Notes: generated by a model from the letters alone, not told the origin. Shown: positions 36,855 through 49,640, counted from the first letter of the stretch. The stretch: DNA of 64,000 bases from Hygrophila difformis (GCA_030278955.1 JAOANR010000004.1:56259120-56323119); one strand, 5' to 3'. Program-made: numbers and translations.

Positions 36855-38951
36855 TTAGCCTATTGAATTAATAACTATTTCGAATAAATAGTTATTACGT
36901 AGTAGACAACTTACCGGTTCTTCTAATGTCCCTCCTACCGGTTCTTGTAATGTCCGTGGTCGCCTTTTCTTTTTCTCCGGTCTTGGGGACGTCTTCGGAT
37001 CAGTGTAATTAGGGTTCATCTTCTTCGGTTTCCGATCCCTCCTACTTTGGACATTCTTCACCAAGGACGAGGGACTCTTCTTGTCCGCCTTTGGCATGAT
37101 CTCCTCTTGCTTTTCATCCATCGCCTCGTCCTCCTTCTTCCCCTCATCTACATTTTCATCGGATCCCTTCACACTCTGTCCTTCTTTCTCAGCCCCCATT
37201 CGGGCCTTCATTTCCACATTATCTATCATCACCGGCAATTCTTCTTTAATAGCATCCACAACCATCAACGCCACATCTTCCAATCCATGGCCATCCCCTA
37301 ATACTCCGAAATCCCCCTGAATTGCACATTGCTCTTCTTCCCCCCCTTCTTCCTCCTCTTCATCCTCCGATCCGAAATCCCCCTGATTTGCACTTTGCTC
37401 TTCTTCCCCCCTCTTCCTCCTCCTCATCCTCCGATACCTTCATGTAGACAACCAAGATTTTTTCAATACGAACAACAATATTGTAAGAGCATCTAGGAAA
37501 AAAACAAAAATTTAAATCCCAATCAACATACCACCGCTAACACCCTAGCGGGCTCACACAACATCTTCTCCCCTGCCAATGGCATAAGCCTCACCGCATC
37601 ATTGCGAATCACCTCTCGTAATTCTTGCCGACATACTTCAATCTTCCCGCTTCTGTCAACCCATCTCGTAATCCTTGGAAATTTTACCACATTGATTGGC
37701 TTGCCAAACTTTGGCACCCTCTCATAAAACCATGCCTACAATTACATAAACTCTAGGTTAGTTCCACATTATAGAATACATAAGCACCAATATTAGTTCT
37801 ATGACTCTAACAAACTTACCAAAAGACCCACAGTGCAACCGCTCACATATGAGGATCTACCCTCCACAAATCCTGTCATGGACTCGAGCAAATATGAGTA
37901 TACAGCCGGTCCCCAAGCATACTCCCCCAGAATATTTGTATCCTCAACGTAGTGCCATAAGTACTTAGGCGTTGTGTACCCGGTGGTGGGAAACAATGGA
38001 CAGTTAAACACGAGCAATGCATACAAGCTTGCATACTCCTCAGGACTGCACCTCTCATTGCCCTCCACTACTCCGGCCCAATCCCTTAGAGCCTTCGCAG
38101 TTTCATTCCTTTTAACATCCACGCACCTGCCCTCAAAGAACTTCTTCGATATAGTCGGATCGTGCTCCAACCTCTTGTCCACATGATGTCCTGAGTGCCT
38201 CAAACCAAGCACCAAGGAAAACTCATGAGCACTAAACTTTACTCTAATGCCATTGCCCACTACAAAGCTCCGCGTCGTCGGATTAAATATTTCTAGGAGG
38301 GCTTGAAAGCGTGGGAGGAATGTACTCTCTTTGCTCACCTTTGTAAAATGGCCAAATCCGGTCGCCTCTATCGCCTCTCTTTGTCGTACCGACCACTTTA
38401 CCTCCACCTCTTCCACAATTTCTCGTAAATATTTCGCAGAACACCGATGAGCTTGCATTTTTTTGTCATTCAAACCACCTAGTCATAAATACATGAAACC
38501 GTTATTTAACAATAAATCAATTAACACAACAATGTCTTCCACAATATGCAAAACACTATATTGTTTAATTAACACGACAATTACTTCCAGATTTGAGGCT
38601 TTTAAACCAATATAACTATTATATCATTTCGTCGAACACATTATGTGCGAACTACATTCATATACCTAATTACAACATTCAAAATCACTTCCCCTTCCCC
38701 AAATTCTACATATCAACATAAACTTCCCCTTCCCCAAATTCCACATATCGACACAAATCACATTAACTTGTACTTCAATTGAAATTGCAATATTAAAAAT
38801 CACGCAAATACCTCACTTATAGAATAACCTAACTCAATATTCAACCAACGATCCATGAACAAACCAAATAAACAAGATGTTAAAAACTGTACCCGCACGA
38901 CCACCTTCCTCAGCCTCTTCGATTTGAGCCCTCCTCCTCTTCGGTGCCATT
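36855..38951 (-). pseudogene. Second gene of the MULE: plant-mobile-domain/DUF1985-like protein, probably broken
   Basis: Proposed exons: 38951-38894 (MAPKRRRAQIEEAEEGGRA), 38478-37820, 37735-37532, then a region starting 37437. The first three splice in frame to about 306 aa. They contain WSVRQREAIEATGFGHF, GNGIRVKFSAHEFSLVLGL and AWFYERVPKFGKPINVVK, the pattern of the plant mobile domain/DUF1985 family often carried by MULE and CACTA elements. The C-terminal region encodes acidic Glu-rich and basic Lys/Arg/Pro-rich sequence. In the first copy of a local duplication a 2-base difference puts a stop in frame, so the gene ends early unless splicing differs. Transcription converges on the transposase, the arrangement of mudrA and mudrB in MuDR. 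No Ulp1 peptidase motif was seen. Confidence 0.55.
37307..37436 (-). repeat. Tandem duplication of about 65 bp inside the second MULE gene
   Basis: Two head-to-tail copies encode SEDEEEEEGGEEEQ then AxQGDFG. The upstream copy is 2 bases shorter in its C-run, which breaks the frame between copies. Confidence 0.75.
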
Positions 38952-39297
38952 TGGGTTTTCAATCGGCCAAAATTGCTACCTAGGTCTTCTAGTGCTCTAC
39001 CGTTTCTCCCTCTCTCGACACGGCCAAAATCCCTTGCTCGGCCTCTTCGGTTTGAGCTCTCCCTCTTCTCTGGTCAAAATCGCGTGTTGGAGTTCTCTCC
39101 GGTCTTCAAAATGCTGCTGCTTCCTTGCTCGGTGTCTCTCCAACTCAACTTCGTCCTCCTCTGTTCGTTTCTGTTGCTCGCACGGGGTTGGTTTCTTTTG
39201 GGAAAAAATGCCAATATAGTCCATTATTTTTACAAAAAAGCCAAATCAGTCCTTTTTTTTATATTTTTGGCCCAATTGGTCCGCTACATATACTAGT

Positions 39298-40100
39298 TAC
39301 GTCCCAATCGGTCCTCCATCCACTAATTATGCCATAATTACATAATTTTGGCCAAATCAGTCCTTTTTTTTTCTTCAAAAATTTAAATTGGTCCGTTATT
39401 AATTTTTGCCCCCTTTCATGCAGTCCAATGCACATTTTAAACCTCTAATAACTCAAATTCGATATAAGTAAAAATTCTAAAATTTTGATATTTATAAACT
39501 ACACGACGTGACGAATCTAGCAAGATCCTATTTGGCTCATTTTAACTTGTATATCTATGTTTAAACTTTAAGTCAAAACAAGTGTGTGAATAGTAGCAAA
39601 TTAGATAATGTAATTATTAAAAAATGGAGGTATTATATCGCATAAAATGGTGTTTCTCCATAAAATGTAGTTATTAAAAAAATGTAGTTATTAAAAAAAT
39701 GGATTACCTTTAAGAGTTCGGTGGTTTTTAGTGTTTCTCCATAAAATGAAGACCAATTGCGATATAATCCCTCCATTTTTTAATAACTACATTGTCAAAT
39801 TTGCTACTATTCACACACTTGTTTTGACTTAAATTTTAAAAATAGATATACAAATTAAAATGAGCTACGTAGGATCTTATTAGATTCGTCTCGTCGTGTA
39901 GTTTATAAATATCGAAATTTTAGAATTTTTACTTATACCAAATTTGAGTTATTAGTGGTTTGAAATGTGCATTGGACTACATGGAAGGGGACACAAATTA
40001 ATAACGAATCAATTTAGATTTTTGAAAAAAAAAAGACTGATTTGGCCAAAAATATGTAATTAGGGCATAATTAGTGGATGGAGGACCGATTGGGACGTAA
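39298..40100. mobile_element. Fold-back element: two arms of about 330 bp in inverted orientation
   Basis: The left arm (39298-39630, starting TTACGTCCCAATCGGTCC) is the near-perfect reverse complement of the right arm (about 39765-40100, ending GGACCGATTGGGACGTAA). A spacer of about 130 bases has its own small duplication (AAAATGTAGTTATTAAAAAA twice). The inner half of each arm carries the mariner MITE core (GTCCAATGCACATTT and TAAAAATTCTAAAATTT). The whole could fold into a hairpin of about 330 bp. A sequence just left (39200-39223, GGGAAAAAATGCCAATATAG) resembles the terminal repeat of the element at 57283. Confidence 0.75.
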
Positions 40101-40722
40101 TAATCTATTGATTTAAATTAATTGAATTAATATTATTAGTTTGTATAAAAAATTAACACCCATACACTGAACCCGTGCGCAGAGCGCATGAGAAAAAAAC
40201 TATTTTATGTAACCCGTGCTCATAGTCACTGGGGAATTGGGGATTATCTTTATTTACATTTCAGCATGTGTAAAAATCATAGCCGTTAAGATCTCGATCT
40301 TAATTTTATAAGCTTACGATTTTACGATTATACCTCTTTAAAACGATCATGATATTTGTATGATCTTAAAATTAGTAAGATCGGGATCAATAGTAGAATA
40401 CTCCCTTAAATACTCATACAATCTTATTATCATACCCCTTTAAGCATAAAATCTTTGTAAGGTTTTATAATTGTGATCAAAATAACTTTTCTACATTAAT
40501 TTTAAAGTCAAGAACTTATAGCTCATAATAGGATGTGTAAAAAACAAACATAATATACAAGTATGTGCAGAACTGCGGATAAAAAATTGTGATTAAATAC
40601 TTTTTTGGAGGAGCGTGATTAAATACTTTTCTTGGTGAACAGCGTGATCAAATACTTTTAATTCAATTTAACTTAATTCAATTTAATTTAATACAAACAT
40701 ATTTTTGTACAATATTGTACTA

Positions 40723-41169
40723 CTCCCTCTGTCCCATTAAAAGTGACCACTATTTTTTTTGGGTATCCCAATAAGGTTGGCCACTTCCCCTTTCAAGCAA
40801 ATTAAATTAACATAAGCATGATTAAAAACTCCACAATAATGACAATTGTATTTTCTGCACAAAGTCCCTATATATGTTTAATCATTAATATCTCAAAATG
40901 GGTATAAATAAAAATTATATAAAATATATATTCTAAAACTATACGATTAGACGATTCCAACAAGACCACACTTGACTATTTTTTTCTTTCTACATAATTA
41001 CGATAACATTAAGTCAAAGTTAAATAATAAATATAGTTAAAAGTCAAATGTAACCATTATAAATTAGATGAATGGATTAGTCAAATTTACTCACACTACT
41101 TTAACTACTAAACACCACAGCCTAAATTTTCGTACCAAAAGAAAGTGACCACTTTTAACGGGATGAGAG
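40723..41169. mobile_element. Stowaway-like element
   Basis: Begins CTCCCTCTGTCCC followed by ATTAAAAGTGACCAC and ends with the inverted GTGACCACTTTTAACGGGAT GAGAG. TA is present on both sides (40721-40722 and 41170-41171). The interior has the CTATACGATTAGACGATTCC core. Noncoding. Confidence 0.85.
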
Positions 41170-42172
41170 TATATTAAATAGTAAGTACTACTTTAGTTCC
41201 ATTTAATTTAATCCATTTTTTCGACCTTAAGAGAAAAACATCCATAGGATCTACCTTGTTAAACACAACTTCAATGCGGGTTAAGAAAAACCACACGTTT
41301 ATGATTCGGATCGGGTACCGGAGTTGGTGCCGCCCAAAATTATCGGCCATGCCGCTCTTCGCTGTCCCGAGTCATTGAAAACTGTCTCAAGGCGTAAACC
41401 ATACTTTCCTCTCCCTCTCGCTCCCCACTTTCTGTCTTTCATTTGCTTATGCTTTTCATTCGCGGATCCACTGAACAATCCCTGTATATTCTCCTCGACT
41501 GTATTTTCATAGTCGATCGTCGATCAATCGGCCGCCGCTGGGACGAAAGGTCAGCTGACCAGTTAAATTGTTGGACTTGTTCTTCACCGTTTCAATTTTT
41601 GTTGTTTGGTGGATTCTCTGCCAATTTTTTAGGAAATTTAGCTGTTCAGGTTTATTGAGTCCATTTTCTAAAGCGCGATTTATTGTGATTGTTTATTGTC
41701 AGGTGAAATTTCCGGGATAGTATAGTCTGGTTGATGATCTGTAGGTGGAAGTGGTGAGTTGTGAAAATAAAAACCTTTGATTGTGTGTTTTGAGGGATTT
41801 ATGGTTGATAATTTTTTTCATCCGCTTATTCAGCACACTGTAGAATCGGTTTCTGGCTATAATTGTTATATGCGTGGAGAATTTTGTCTTGTTTTCGTGT
41901 GTGGAATACAATTTTCTCAATCATATTGTTCAGTAGAGTATGAAGTACAATAGGGAGGGAAAAGTTAACAAGACAGAATTAAAGGGATTGGTTACTCTAC
42001 GATTGAGTTGTGCACAAATTTTAGGTGTCTCTGAGGAGTACCCATAACAAGATTTCACAAGGTATACAACGGACTAAGTTAAAATTCGGTCATATCACTT
42101 GCTGAAGAGCGTTTGTTTGGATTAACACCAGGACATGAGATGGAAACTAGGGTCTGCGGTTGAGGCAGATAT

Positions 42173-45100
42173 ATGATGCAGCCAGATAGGTCTGTTTATC
42201 TTACTGAAGCTATGGCTGGTGAGGCACCTGGTCACTGTAGTCAATGGGCTCAGTTAGATTCTCTGGGTTTTGGATCTGGAAATGTATTAAAAGTCTGCAA
42301 CAATGCTAACAACAATGTGTCCATTCAGACTGGAGAGGAGTTCTCTTTGAAATTTCTTCAGGAGTGTGCTGCTTCTAGAATTGTTGCCCCAACGCATGGT
42401 ATTGTTCCAAATTATGAGAAGAGGGGGGTTGGGGTTTCTGATGCCCAGGATCACCAAATGGTTTATGAGGAGATCGCTCGAGTTCTTGGTTTGAGAAGGA
42501 TAGATTCTGAATGTGGCTCTGATGTCACAGAATATGCTTCAGCACGAGGATCAATGTCAAAAATTGACAATGGGGTTTACATGAGTAATGAAAGCATGCA
42601 GTACATGGATAGTGGCTATAATGGACTCAAAGTTAATAAATCTACAGTGGATGTTTTTAATGATCAGGTCAGTGCACTACCCAATGCCCCTGTATTGGCG
42701 GAATCCGATTCATCAAGATCTTTATATTCATCTGGATTAGGAGTTTTTGATGGTTCCCAATCTGGCAAAATAAAACTTCTTTGCAGTTTTGGTGGTAAAA
42801 TATTGCCACGACCAAGTGATGGAAAACTCAGATATGTGGGGGGTGAGACGCGCATGATCTCTATCCGCAAGAATAATTCATGGGAGGAACTTGTGAAGAA
42901 AACGTCTGGAATGTGCAATCAACTTCACTCAATTAAATACCAGCTTCCAGGGGAGGATCTTGATGCCCTTATATCTGTATCTTCTGACGAGGATCTGCAG
43001 AATATGCTTGATGAATATGATGGGGTTGAGAATCCTGATGGTTCTCAACGACTTCGTATTTTTTTGATTCCCCTAAGTGAGTCTGAAACATTGCATACCC
43101 ATGACATCAATTTGGTTCAACCGAGCAACAGCGATTATCAGTATGTTGCTGCTGTTAATGGCATTGCTGAGATTGCTGTAAGTGGTGCCAGTGGAGCTGA
43201 TCCCATCCCCCACAATCAGTACAATGGACAACTTTCTGCAATTGAGTTTGGCCAAATGATGCAAAGTGATGAAACCAATGCAAAATATGAAAAAATATTT
43301 CCATTGCCTGCGCAACCAGTAGAAATTAAGGATGCCCCTGGTGTCCCTGATCTGACTGCTCTCCTTGACGATTCCCAGAGGTTGATAAGGTCCCCTTCAT
43401 CTAATTCTGTTTCTGCTCAGAAAGAAGATGTGAACAATTCCAAAATCAAAATAAACAAAAACAAGCCTTCACTTGGCAGCACTGATGGTGTGGTTGTACT
43501 CAGCACTGCTCTTCCAATCCAACCTGAGGATTCCGTCTGCTACACTGCTCATCATCACACAGCTCAGTTGGCTGTGAATTTGATAAATCCACAAGATCCC
43601 ATTAATAAACATGACGTCATCCAGACAAATGAAATAAATCCATTGGTTTTGAAAGGAGGGCATTTGGCTCCTCAAGGGTTGCAGCATACCAAAGGCAGTT
43701 TTGAGCCCTGCTCTTCGGAGAGTGTAGCATTTATGGGAGGGGCAATTAGTTTGGAAAGTTCTCATTTGCAACCTGGTAATTTGGTGGAAATTTTGCCGAC
43801 ATCTAGTGATTTGGTTAGTTGTTACCAGGGAATCCCTCATGCATTTTCTGATTCAAATCTTCAAGAACAGAAACATGTAGCTGCTTACCCATCACATGAA
43901 GCTTTATCTCAGTCAGTTTCTTTGAACTTGGAAAGGCCTTCATCATCTTGGTGCAGATTATCTACTGATCTAGCAGAAAAAGCATTAGAACTGCATGAGA
44001 ATGTTGGTTTCATCAATACCCAGCCTCCTGCTAAGGGATCGAATGTGGACACACTAATTCCTGTAACTGGGGTGTTACATTTGAACGCTTCTTCGGGATT
44101 TGACCCATTAAGCAAATTTGAAGTTGCAAGTGCCCCAAGTTATAACGCTGGAAAAGAGCAATTGCCAAAAGAAGATTTGATAAGTCAAATTTCAAGGGTG
44201 AAACCTCATGAGAATGAATGCAATTCCTGTTTTGAGGGCAACAATCATCTAGTAAGCAGCAGTAAATTTTTTGGCATTAATGATTCACCTGCTATTTCCA
44301 ATGGGCTGACTATGGGATTAGGAAATGATAATTTTGAAGCCTTTTCCCATTTGTGTCTTAACTCACCTAAACAAAACTCACAAGCTTCAAGGATTTTTGC
44401 CCCTGCAGCAATTAATTTGAATTCTTTAAAAGATCCTGAGTTAGGGCAAGCCCAAATGATTTATCCAGAGCAAACCTCATCTGTGGTGAGAAAGGGTGAC
44501 CCAGAAAGCCATTCAACTTTGGCAAATAACTCAGAGGTTGCAGGTCATGTTCATGCTTCTCAAGAGCAATCTTCTGATAATAGCAGTTATACTGATCTCC
44601 TCAATGAGCTATCGGATGGCCTAGTTTCACCGATGGCCAACCCCTTCCAATGTTTTGAGGGTTCAAGGGATGTAGTTAGTCATGATACCAGGTTAAGAGA
44701 ACATAATGATTTGGATCAATCTTCAGGTGTAGGTAATGCCAGTGGGAGAGATACTACACTGAACTCTATTTTAGTAAAGAGGGAAGTTTCACTCCTGGAT
44801 GATGACTTTTCAAACTACTCAGATAACATGGTCAATAATTCGGACTGTGTTAGGATTGTTAATCAGCATCAGAAGGCACAGGATGGTGAAGTAGTTGGTC
44901 ATATCAAGCAGCCACCACAGGAGCCCGGGCATTTTGCCGAGTATACAAATTATAATTTAGTGCCGGCTAAAAATTTTACTCCTGTCTCAGATGTTTCAGG
45001 TGCTGCAAATGGTGAAATATTTACAGCCCCTGCACATGAGGCACAGAGAAATTCCGAGGCAATTATTATCCTCTGTGTTATTCTGAAATCTTCTTCTATA

Positions 45101-48100
45101 TATCATCATTACTTGTACATTATATGAAGAAATTCCCTTGAACTGATGCAGGATGTTAATGCTGACAGCAATGAAGATGGGTTGTTTAGTGATGCAATGA
45201 TAGCTGAAATGGAAGCAGATTTATATGGTCTGCAGGTATACCTTTTATTTACCTTTGGAGAGGAATTCAATTCTTAGGTCTTCACATTTTGCTAATGTGC
45301 AACAATTCCATCCTTGTGTGTGTGTGTGGGTGTGCGCACGCGCGTATATTCATAAGTATAAAGCCGATGCCTTATTTATGTTTGGGAAATGTGGTAGGAG
45401 ATATTACAAGAAGTTGAGTTTTTCTTTGTATGTCTAAAGAAGCTTTTAGTTATTAAGAAAATGTAGGTTCCAGTGACTTTCATTTTTTTTTTTTGAGGAG
45501 CCATTGAAGGCCTGGAAATGGGTGTTGGGAGCCCATGCCATACAAATTACAAAGGGTAATAAAAGGGAGGGATAGGGGGCCGGTGGGAATTGAACCTCCA
45601 ACCTTCCGTTGGAAGCCTAGGGACTTAACCACTTGGGCTAAGTTCTCATCCCCTCCAGTGACTTTCATTTGACTTAGGGTGATTTGTTATGTGGTAATCC
45701 ATGCTAATATGTGTATAAGTTCCCTAGGCCCACTTTTAAATAGTGTTTGTTGGGAGGTAATGTATATTATAGGAATCCTAATATTCCACTTAAATGGGAA
45801 TATATATACCACCCTAGGAATCTAAAAAATCCTTACTTTTTAATGGTTTTTCCATTTGCTCTCTCCTCTCCCATCTTTTTTTTTTTTTGGTCGTCTCCAC
45901 AATTCATTTCTATTTCTTCTTCTTCTTTACTTGGTACGTTCCAAATAAGATTCCATATATATACAACAAACTCGGTAATATACATTTCTATGAAAAGACG
46001 GTAATCTATCTAATAGTAATGCACATTCAAATTGGTAATCCGCCAAACGCAACCTTAGGGTTAACTTTGAATGGTTTTCTCATCTATTGTCCTTAACATG
46101 GGTGACGAACTTATAAAAATGAAACTTGCACATCATCCCCTTCTTTCTTAGTGGTTGTTTATATGGTGCATCCATATTGGACTCTGAAACCTAGCAAATC
46201 TGCAAAGAATCCGGACATTATTTTATATTTCAAATTCCAATGAATCTTGCCCATTTGATTTTTTTTAGGATGCAATTCAGTTTCCTAACTCATGTTATCA
46301 ATGCTGATTCTAGATAATTAAAAATGCTGATCTAGAAGATGTACGAGAGTTGGGATCTGGCACATATGGAACAGTATTCTTTGGAAAATGGAGGGGTACA
46401 GATGTAGCCATCAAGAGAATAAAGAAAGCTTGTTTTTCTGGTAGATCATCAGAGCAAGAGCGATTGGTGGGTGTTTACAGAGTCTTTGCATTGGAGTGAT
46501 ATTCAACAGTCTTGGCTCACCTGGCATTCAAATTGCTCTTTCATTCTTCTTGCAGACAAAAGACTTTTGGCGAGAGGCACGCATTCTATCAAATCTTCAC
46601 CATCCAAATGTTGTCGCATTTTACGGGGTGGTGCCCGATGGTGCAGGGGGGACATTGGCTACTGTGACAGAGTTCATGGCAAATGGATCGCTTAGGACTG
46701 CTCTAATTAAAAAGGACAAGTACAAAAGCCTCCCCTTTTCACTTTCGCTATGACTAATCCATGGTCCAGACTTGATTTTCTGAAATCAAATGCAGATTAT
46801 TGGATCATCGTAAAAAGCTTATAATTGCAATGGATGCAGCGTTTGGCATGGAGTATCTTCATTCTAAAAATATTGTCCATTTTGATTTGAAATGTGACAA
46901 TTTGTTAGTTAATCTAAGAGATCCACACCGCCCTATATGCAAGGTACTTTGGATCAATTGCAGAAGTAGTTTCTAAGTGGATCATATTAATTGCTGAATT
47001 GCCTTCCGATAACTTTTTCTTAAACAAAAAAGTATTGAGTGACTCAGGAAATCTTGGACCACCAAACTTCAAATCAACATGCTTTACAAAAAAAATGATT
47101 GATGCTGTCCAACATAGATATATGTTAATATAATACGTCACTAGTATATGGAATGGCTTACTCCTCCGACCCAATGATTTGAATACTTCTTCACCAGTCA
47201 TGCTTAAATTTGGCAATAACAAAGTAATTGTGTGTAGGTTGGGGATTTTGGGCTCTCAAAAATTAAGCGCAACACTTTGGTATCTGGAGGCGTTCGAGGG
47301 ACTCTACCTTGGATGGCACCAGAATTGTTGAATGGAAGTACCACTCAAGTGTCTGAAAAGGTAAAGAACATCTATGCTATTTGTATATGCAAAATGCTTA
47401 GAGAAGCTCGCTGTGTTGTGTCTTTTAATTAGAGGACCTAATTGATCTTGTAAGGTAGTTTTATCTCCTATCCTTCCCTCTCCTATTTGCTCTCTTATCA
47501 TGCTACATTACACTTTTTAAAGTTTTCCCATACATTTCTAAAATTCAGTAATCTTCTATAATTACTTATAAGTACAGTATCTTATAATGTGATTGGTATT
47601 TTCTCTTCCTATTGTAAGCGACCGGTGACAGTCGAAACAGTCTGACTAATATGCATTTCGACAGGTCGATGTGTTCTCATTTGGCATTGTTTTATGGGAG
47701 ATTTTGACAGGAGAGGAACCTTACGCAAACATGCATTGTGGGGCAATCATTGGTGAGTTAATTTCTCCATACTATGGCAACTAAAATAATATATTTGATT
47801 GTAAACATTGAAATTAATGGCCGAAGCAACTACTGCTACTTTCCCACAGAGATCAAATAAATCAGGAAATAAAGTTAGAACTGCTAATTGAAATTGTGAC
47901 CCATCTTATAAGATTTGTTTGTCTCCTTTTCATATAAGATTTGCAGTTATTCAGGAGATATATATACACACACATATAAATATACACACATATTTGTTTT
48001 GTGATTTGGAATTGGTTCTATAAAATGGCACAAAATTGTGCCAAATGTCAATCCTGGATGTGTTTCTTGTGCATCGCGAAGTGAATGGCTGAAACTTTTT

Positions 48101-48650
48101 TCATGTCCACATTAGGAAATCAAATTAGTGATATTCATTAGTTTGCTATGTTAGTATTTGATTTCTGGTGAAGATATAGTAGTTTGGTTGTATGACGGCC
48201 CTAGTCAACAAGTTTGAGCCCTGCTTTAAGTCTACTGAACTCTTTTTTTTATTAGTTTAATGGGAAATGCTAAGTTTAATTTGCCCCATTCAGAGTAACA
48301 TTTATACAATTCTATGAAAAGTATTTCATCATAAAAAAAAAAAACTGAAGTGTGGCCCCAGAATGTGAATGCTGGCGTAGGATGTAGGGGCATGGGGGAG
48401 CATCTGTTGTATTAGCCTTAAAATCGATTGTACTTTATTTATTGCAGGAGGAATTGTGAAGAACACTCTTCGTCCCCCCATTCCCGAACGTTGTAATCCT
48501 GAGTGGAGAAACCTCATGGAACAATGCTGGTCGGCCAATCCCGATGCGAGGCCATCCTTTACCGAAATCACCTACAGGCTAAGATCAATGCATGCAGCAT
48601 TCGAGTGCAAGGGCCAAACAAATCCAGTGAGAAGCAGAACTAATCCATAA
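42173..48650 (+). CDS. PB1-domain Raf-like MAPKKK (plant group B)
   Basis: Cytosolic Ser/Thr protein kinase; group B Rafs act in ABA, osmotic-stress and light signalling. Exons: 42173-45076 (or -45058), 45152-45235, 46314-46466, 46556-46719, 46796-46943, 47238-47360, 47665-47752 and 48448-48650; about 1282-1288 aa. The PB1 domain is at about 197-295 ([34 protein letters not shown]). A long, low-complexity linker follows. The C-terminal kinase has [24 protein letters not shown] (catalytic Lys), VHFDLKCDN (HFD instead of HRD, as in this plant group), [17 protein letters not shown] and RPSFTEI. The GDFGLSK motif is complete, so the kinase should be active. The end of the first coding exon is unclear (GC donor after 45058 or weak GT after 45076). 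Leader exon and intron probably lie at 41330-42172. A SINE sits in the intron between 45235 and 46314. Confidence 0.93.
45486..45653 (-). mobile_element. tRNA-derived SINE with 17-bp target duplication
   Basis: The - strand starts GGGGATGAGAACTTAGCCC, has a box A-like TTAGCCCAAGTGG and box B-like GGTTCAATTCCC about 40 bases later, and ends in an A tract (T run on +). Flanks are an identical 17-bp duplication, TCCAGTGACTTTCATTT, at 45469-45485 and 45654-45670. The exact duplication implies a fairly recent insertion. It lies in an intron of the Raf-like kinase gene. Confidence 0.92.
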
Positions 48651-49124
48651 TCCACATGCAAATTATGTATACATACCCTTTTTCCCCGAGTTGAATATCG
48701 TAAAATATACAATCAGTTCTCCCGGAAGTTTTGTGAGATTCGTACCTCTATCCTCCACCCTGTGGTGTTCATAGTTTGTGTTCTCTTTTCGTTTCCTTTT
48801 TGGTGTGTTTATTCTCCCTCTTCTTGGTTTGGTGTCTGCCCGTTCATTCTTTTATTCTTTTTTCATGACTAAATACTAAAGGCGTGTTTGTATGGTATAA
48901 ATGCAGTTTTCCAATATGGATAACTAGATAATCGTGTTTGTACGTCACTGCGTTGGTTTGGATGAATAGAGCATGGTATTAATTTAAGTAAATTTTTATT
49001 ATTATTATTTTTTTTTTGTGTGTAGATATAATATAGGAGGAGTTTTATGTAAACCAGGAACTCTCATATGTGGTGTTGTATTGATGTTGTCCAATATAAA
49101 TTCTTTTATTTATGGATGCCAATT
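48651..49124. other. Raf-like gene 3' flank
   Basis: Pyrimidine-rich 3' untranslated-like sequence followed by AT-rich DNA. No other feature seen. Confidence 0.5.
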
Positions 49125-49545
49125 AGTCTTATTGGCTTCGTTTTGATTCGAACAAAACTACTTGGGATTGTGCACCTCTTGCACCTTCCTTGGCCAGCTG
49201 AGCTGGTCTGACGCCTCTTTTCGAAGGTGTGGTGCCACCCAGCGGCGGCCATGGCAGCCCAAGGAATTCTTGTGCAGCAGCAACTAGACGACCGGCGAAA
49301 GGGTGGTCACGGATTGGCTTCACAAGCTTCTGGGCATTCATTCTCTGTGAATCGGAATTAGACACCTTTCTGGGCATTCCCTTGCTGCACGCGAACCTCA
49401 AGCCCTCGTATTATCACCCTGAGCTCCTCCCGTACCCTTACGGAACGTTGGAACCCAATGCCACCACATTCAGGACAACTTGGCTCCGCGGCCTTGATTC
49501 CAATACGCTTATTCTTGAAATTAGTAGGATCGGTTTCCACGTTGA
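49125..49545 (-). pseudogene. GC-rich gene fragment of unknown identity
   Basis: Composition is more GC-rich than its surroundings. The - strand shows two overlapping open frames: one begins METDPTNFKNKRIG, contains CPECGGIGFQRSV (a Cys-pair zinc-site look) and stops near 49358; the other contains LVKPIRDHPFAGRLVAAAQ and LGLPWPPLGG. A frame change between them would join one protein, so this is probably a broken copy. I do not recognise the family. It borders a 41-base T run and a SINE tail (49576-49640). Confidence 0.35.
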
Positions 49546-49573
49546 ACTATAATACTAGTATATGAAAAGAAAA

Positions 49574-49575
<2 letters not shown>

Positions 49576-49616
<41 letters not shown>

Positions 49617-49640
49617 CTACACAGCCTATACAGGCTAGGA
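49576..49640 (-). repeat. Poly-T run with SINE 3' tail
   Basis: A run of 41 T followed by CTACACAGCCTATACAGGC. The latter is the complement of the 3' end of the SINE copy at 60971-61135 (CCTAGCCTGTATAGGCTAC plus A run). This is a 5'-truncated SINE copy or its remains. Confidence 0.55.

Noticed and set aside
40165..40245. CCCGTGCGCAGAGCGCATG and a second CCCGTGC as a Helitron 3' hairpin
   Set aside because: Pairing is poor and no CTRR with the right flank follows at the right distance on either strand.
45574..45650. tRNA-like gene on the - strand
   Set aside because: Boxes A and B are present but the acceptor stem and cloverleaf are absent; it is the tRNA-derived head of a SINE.
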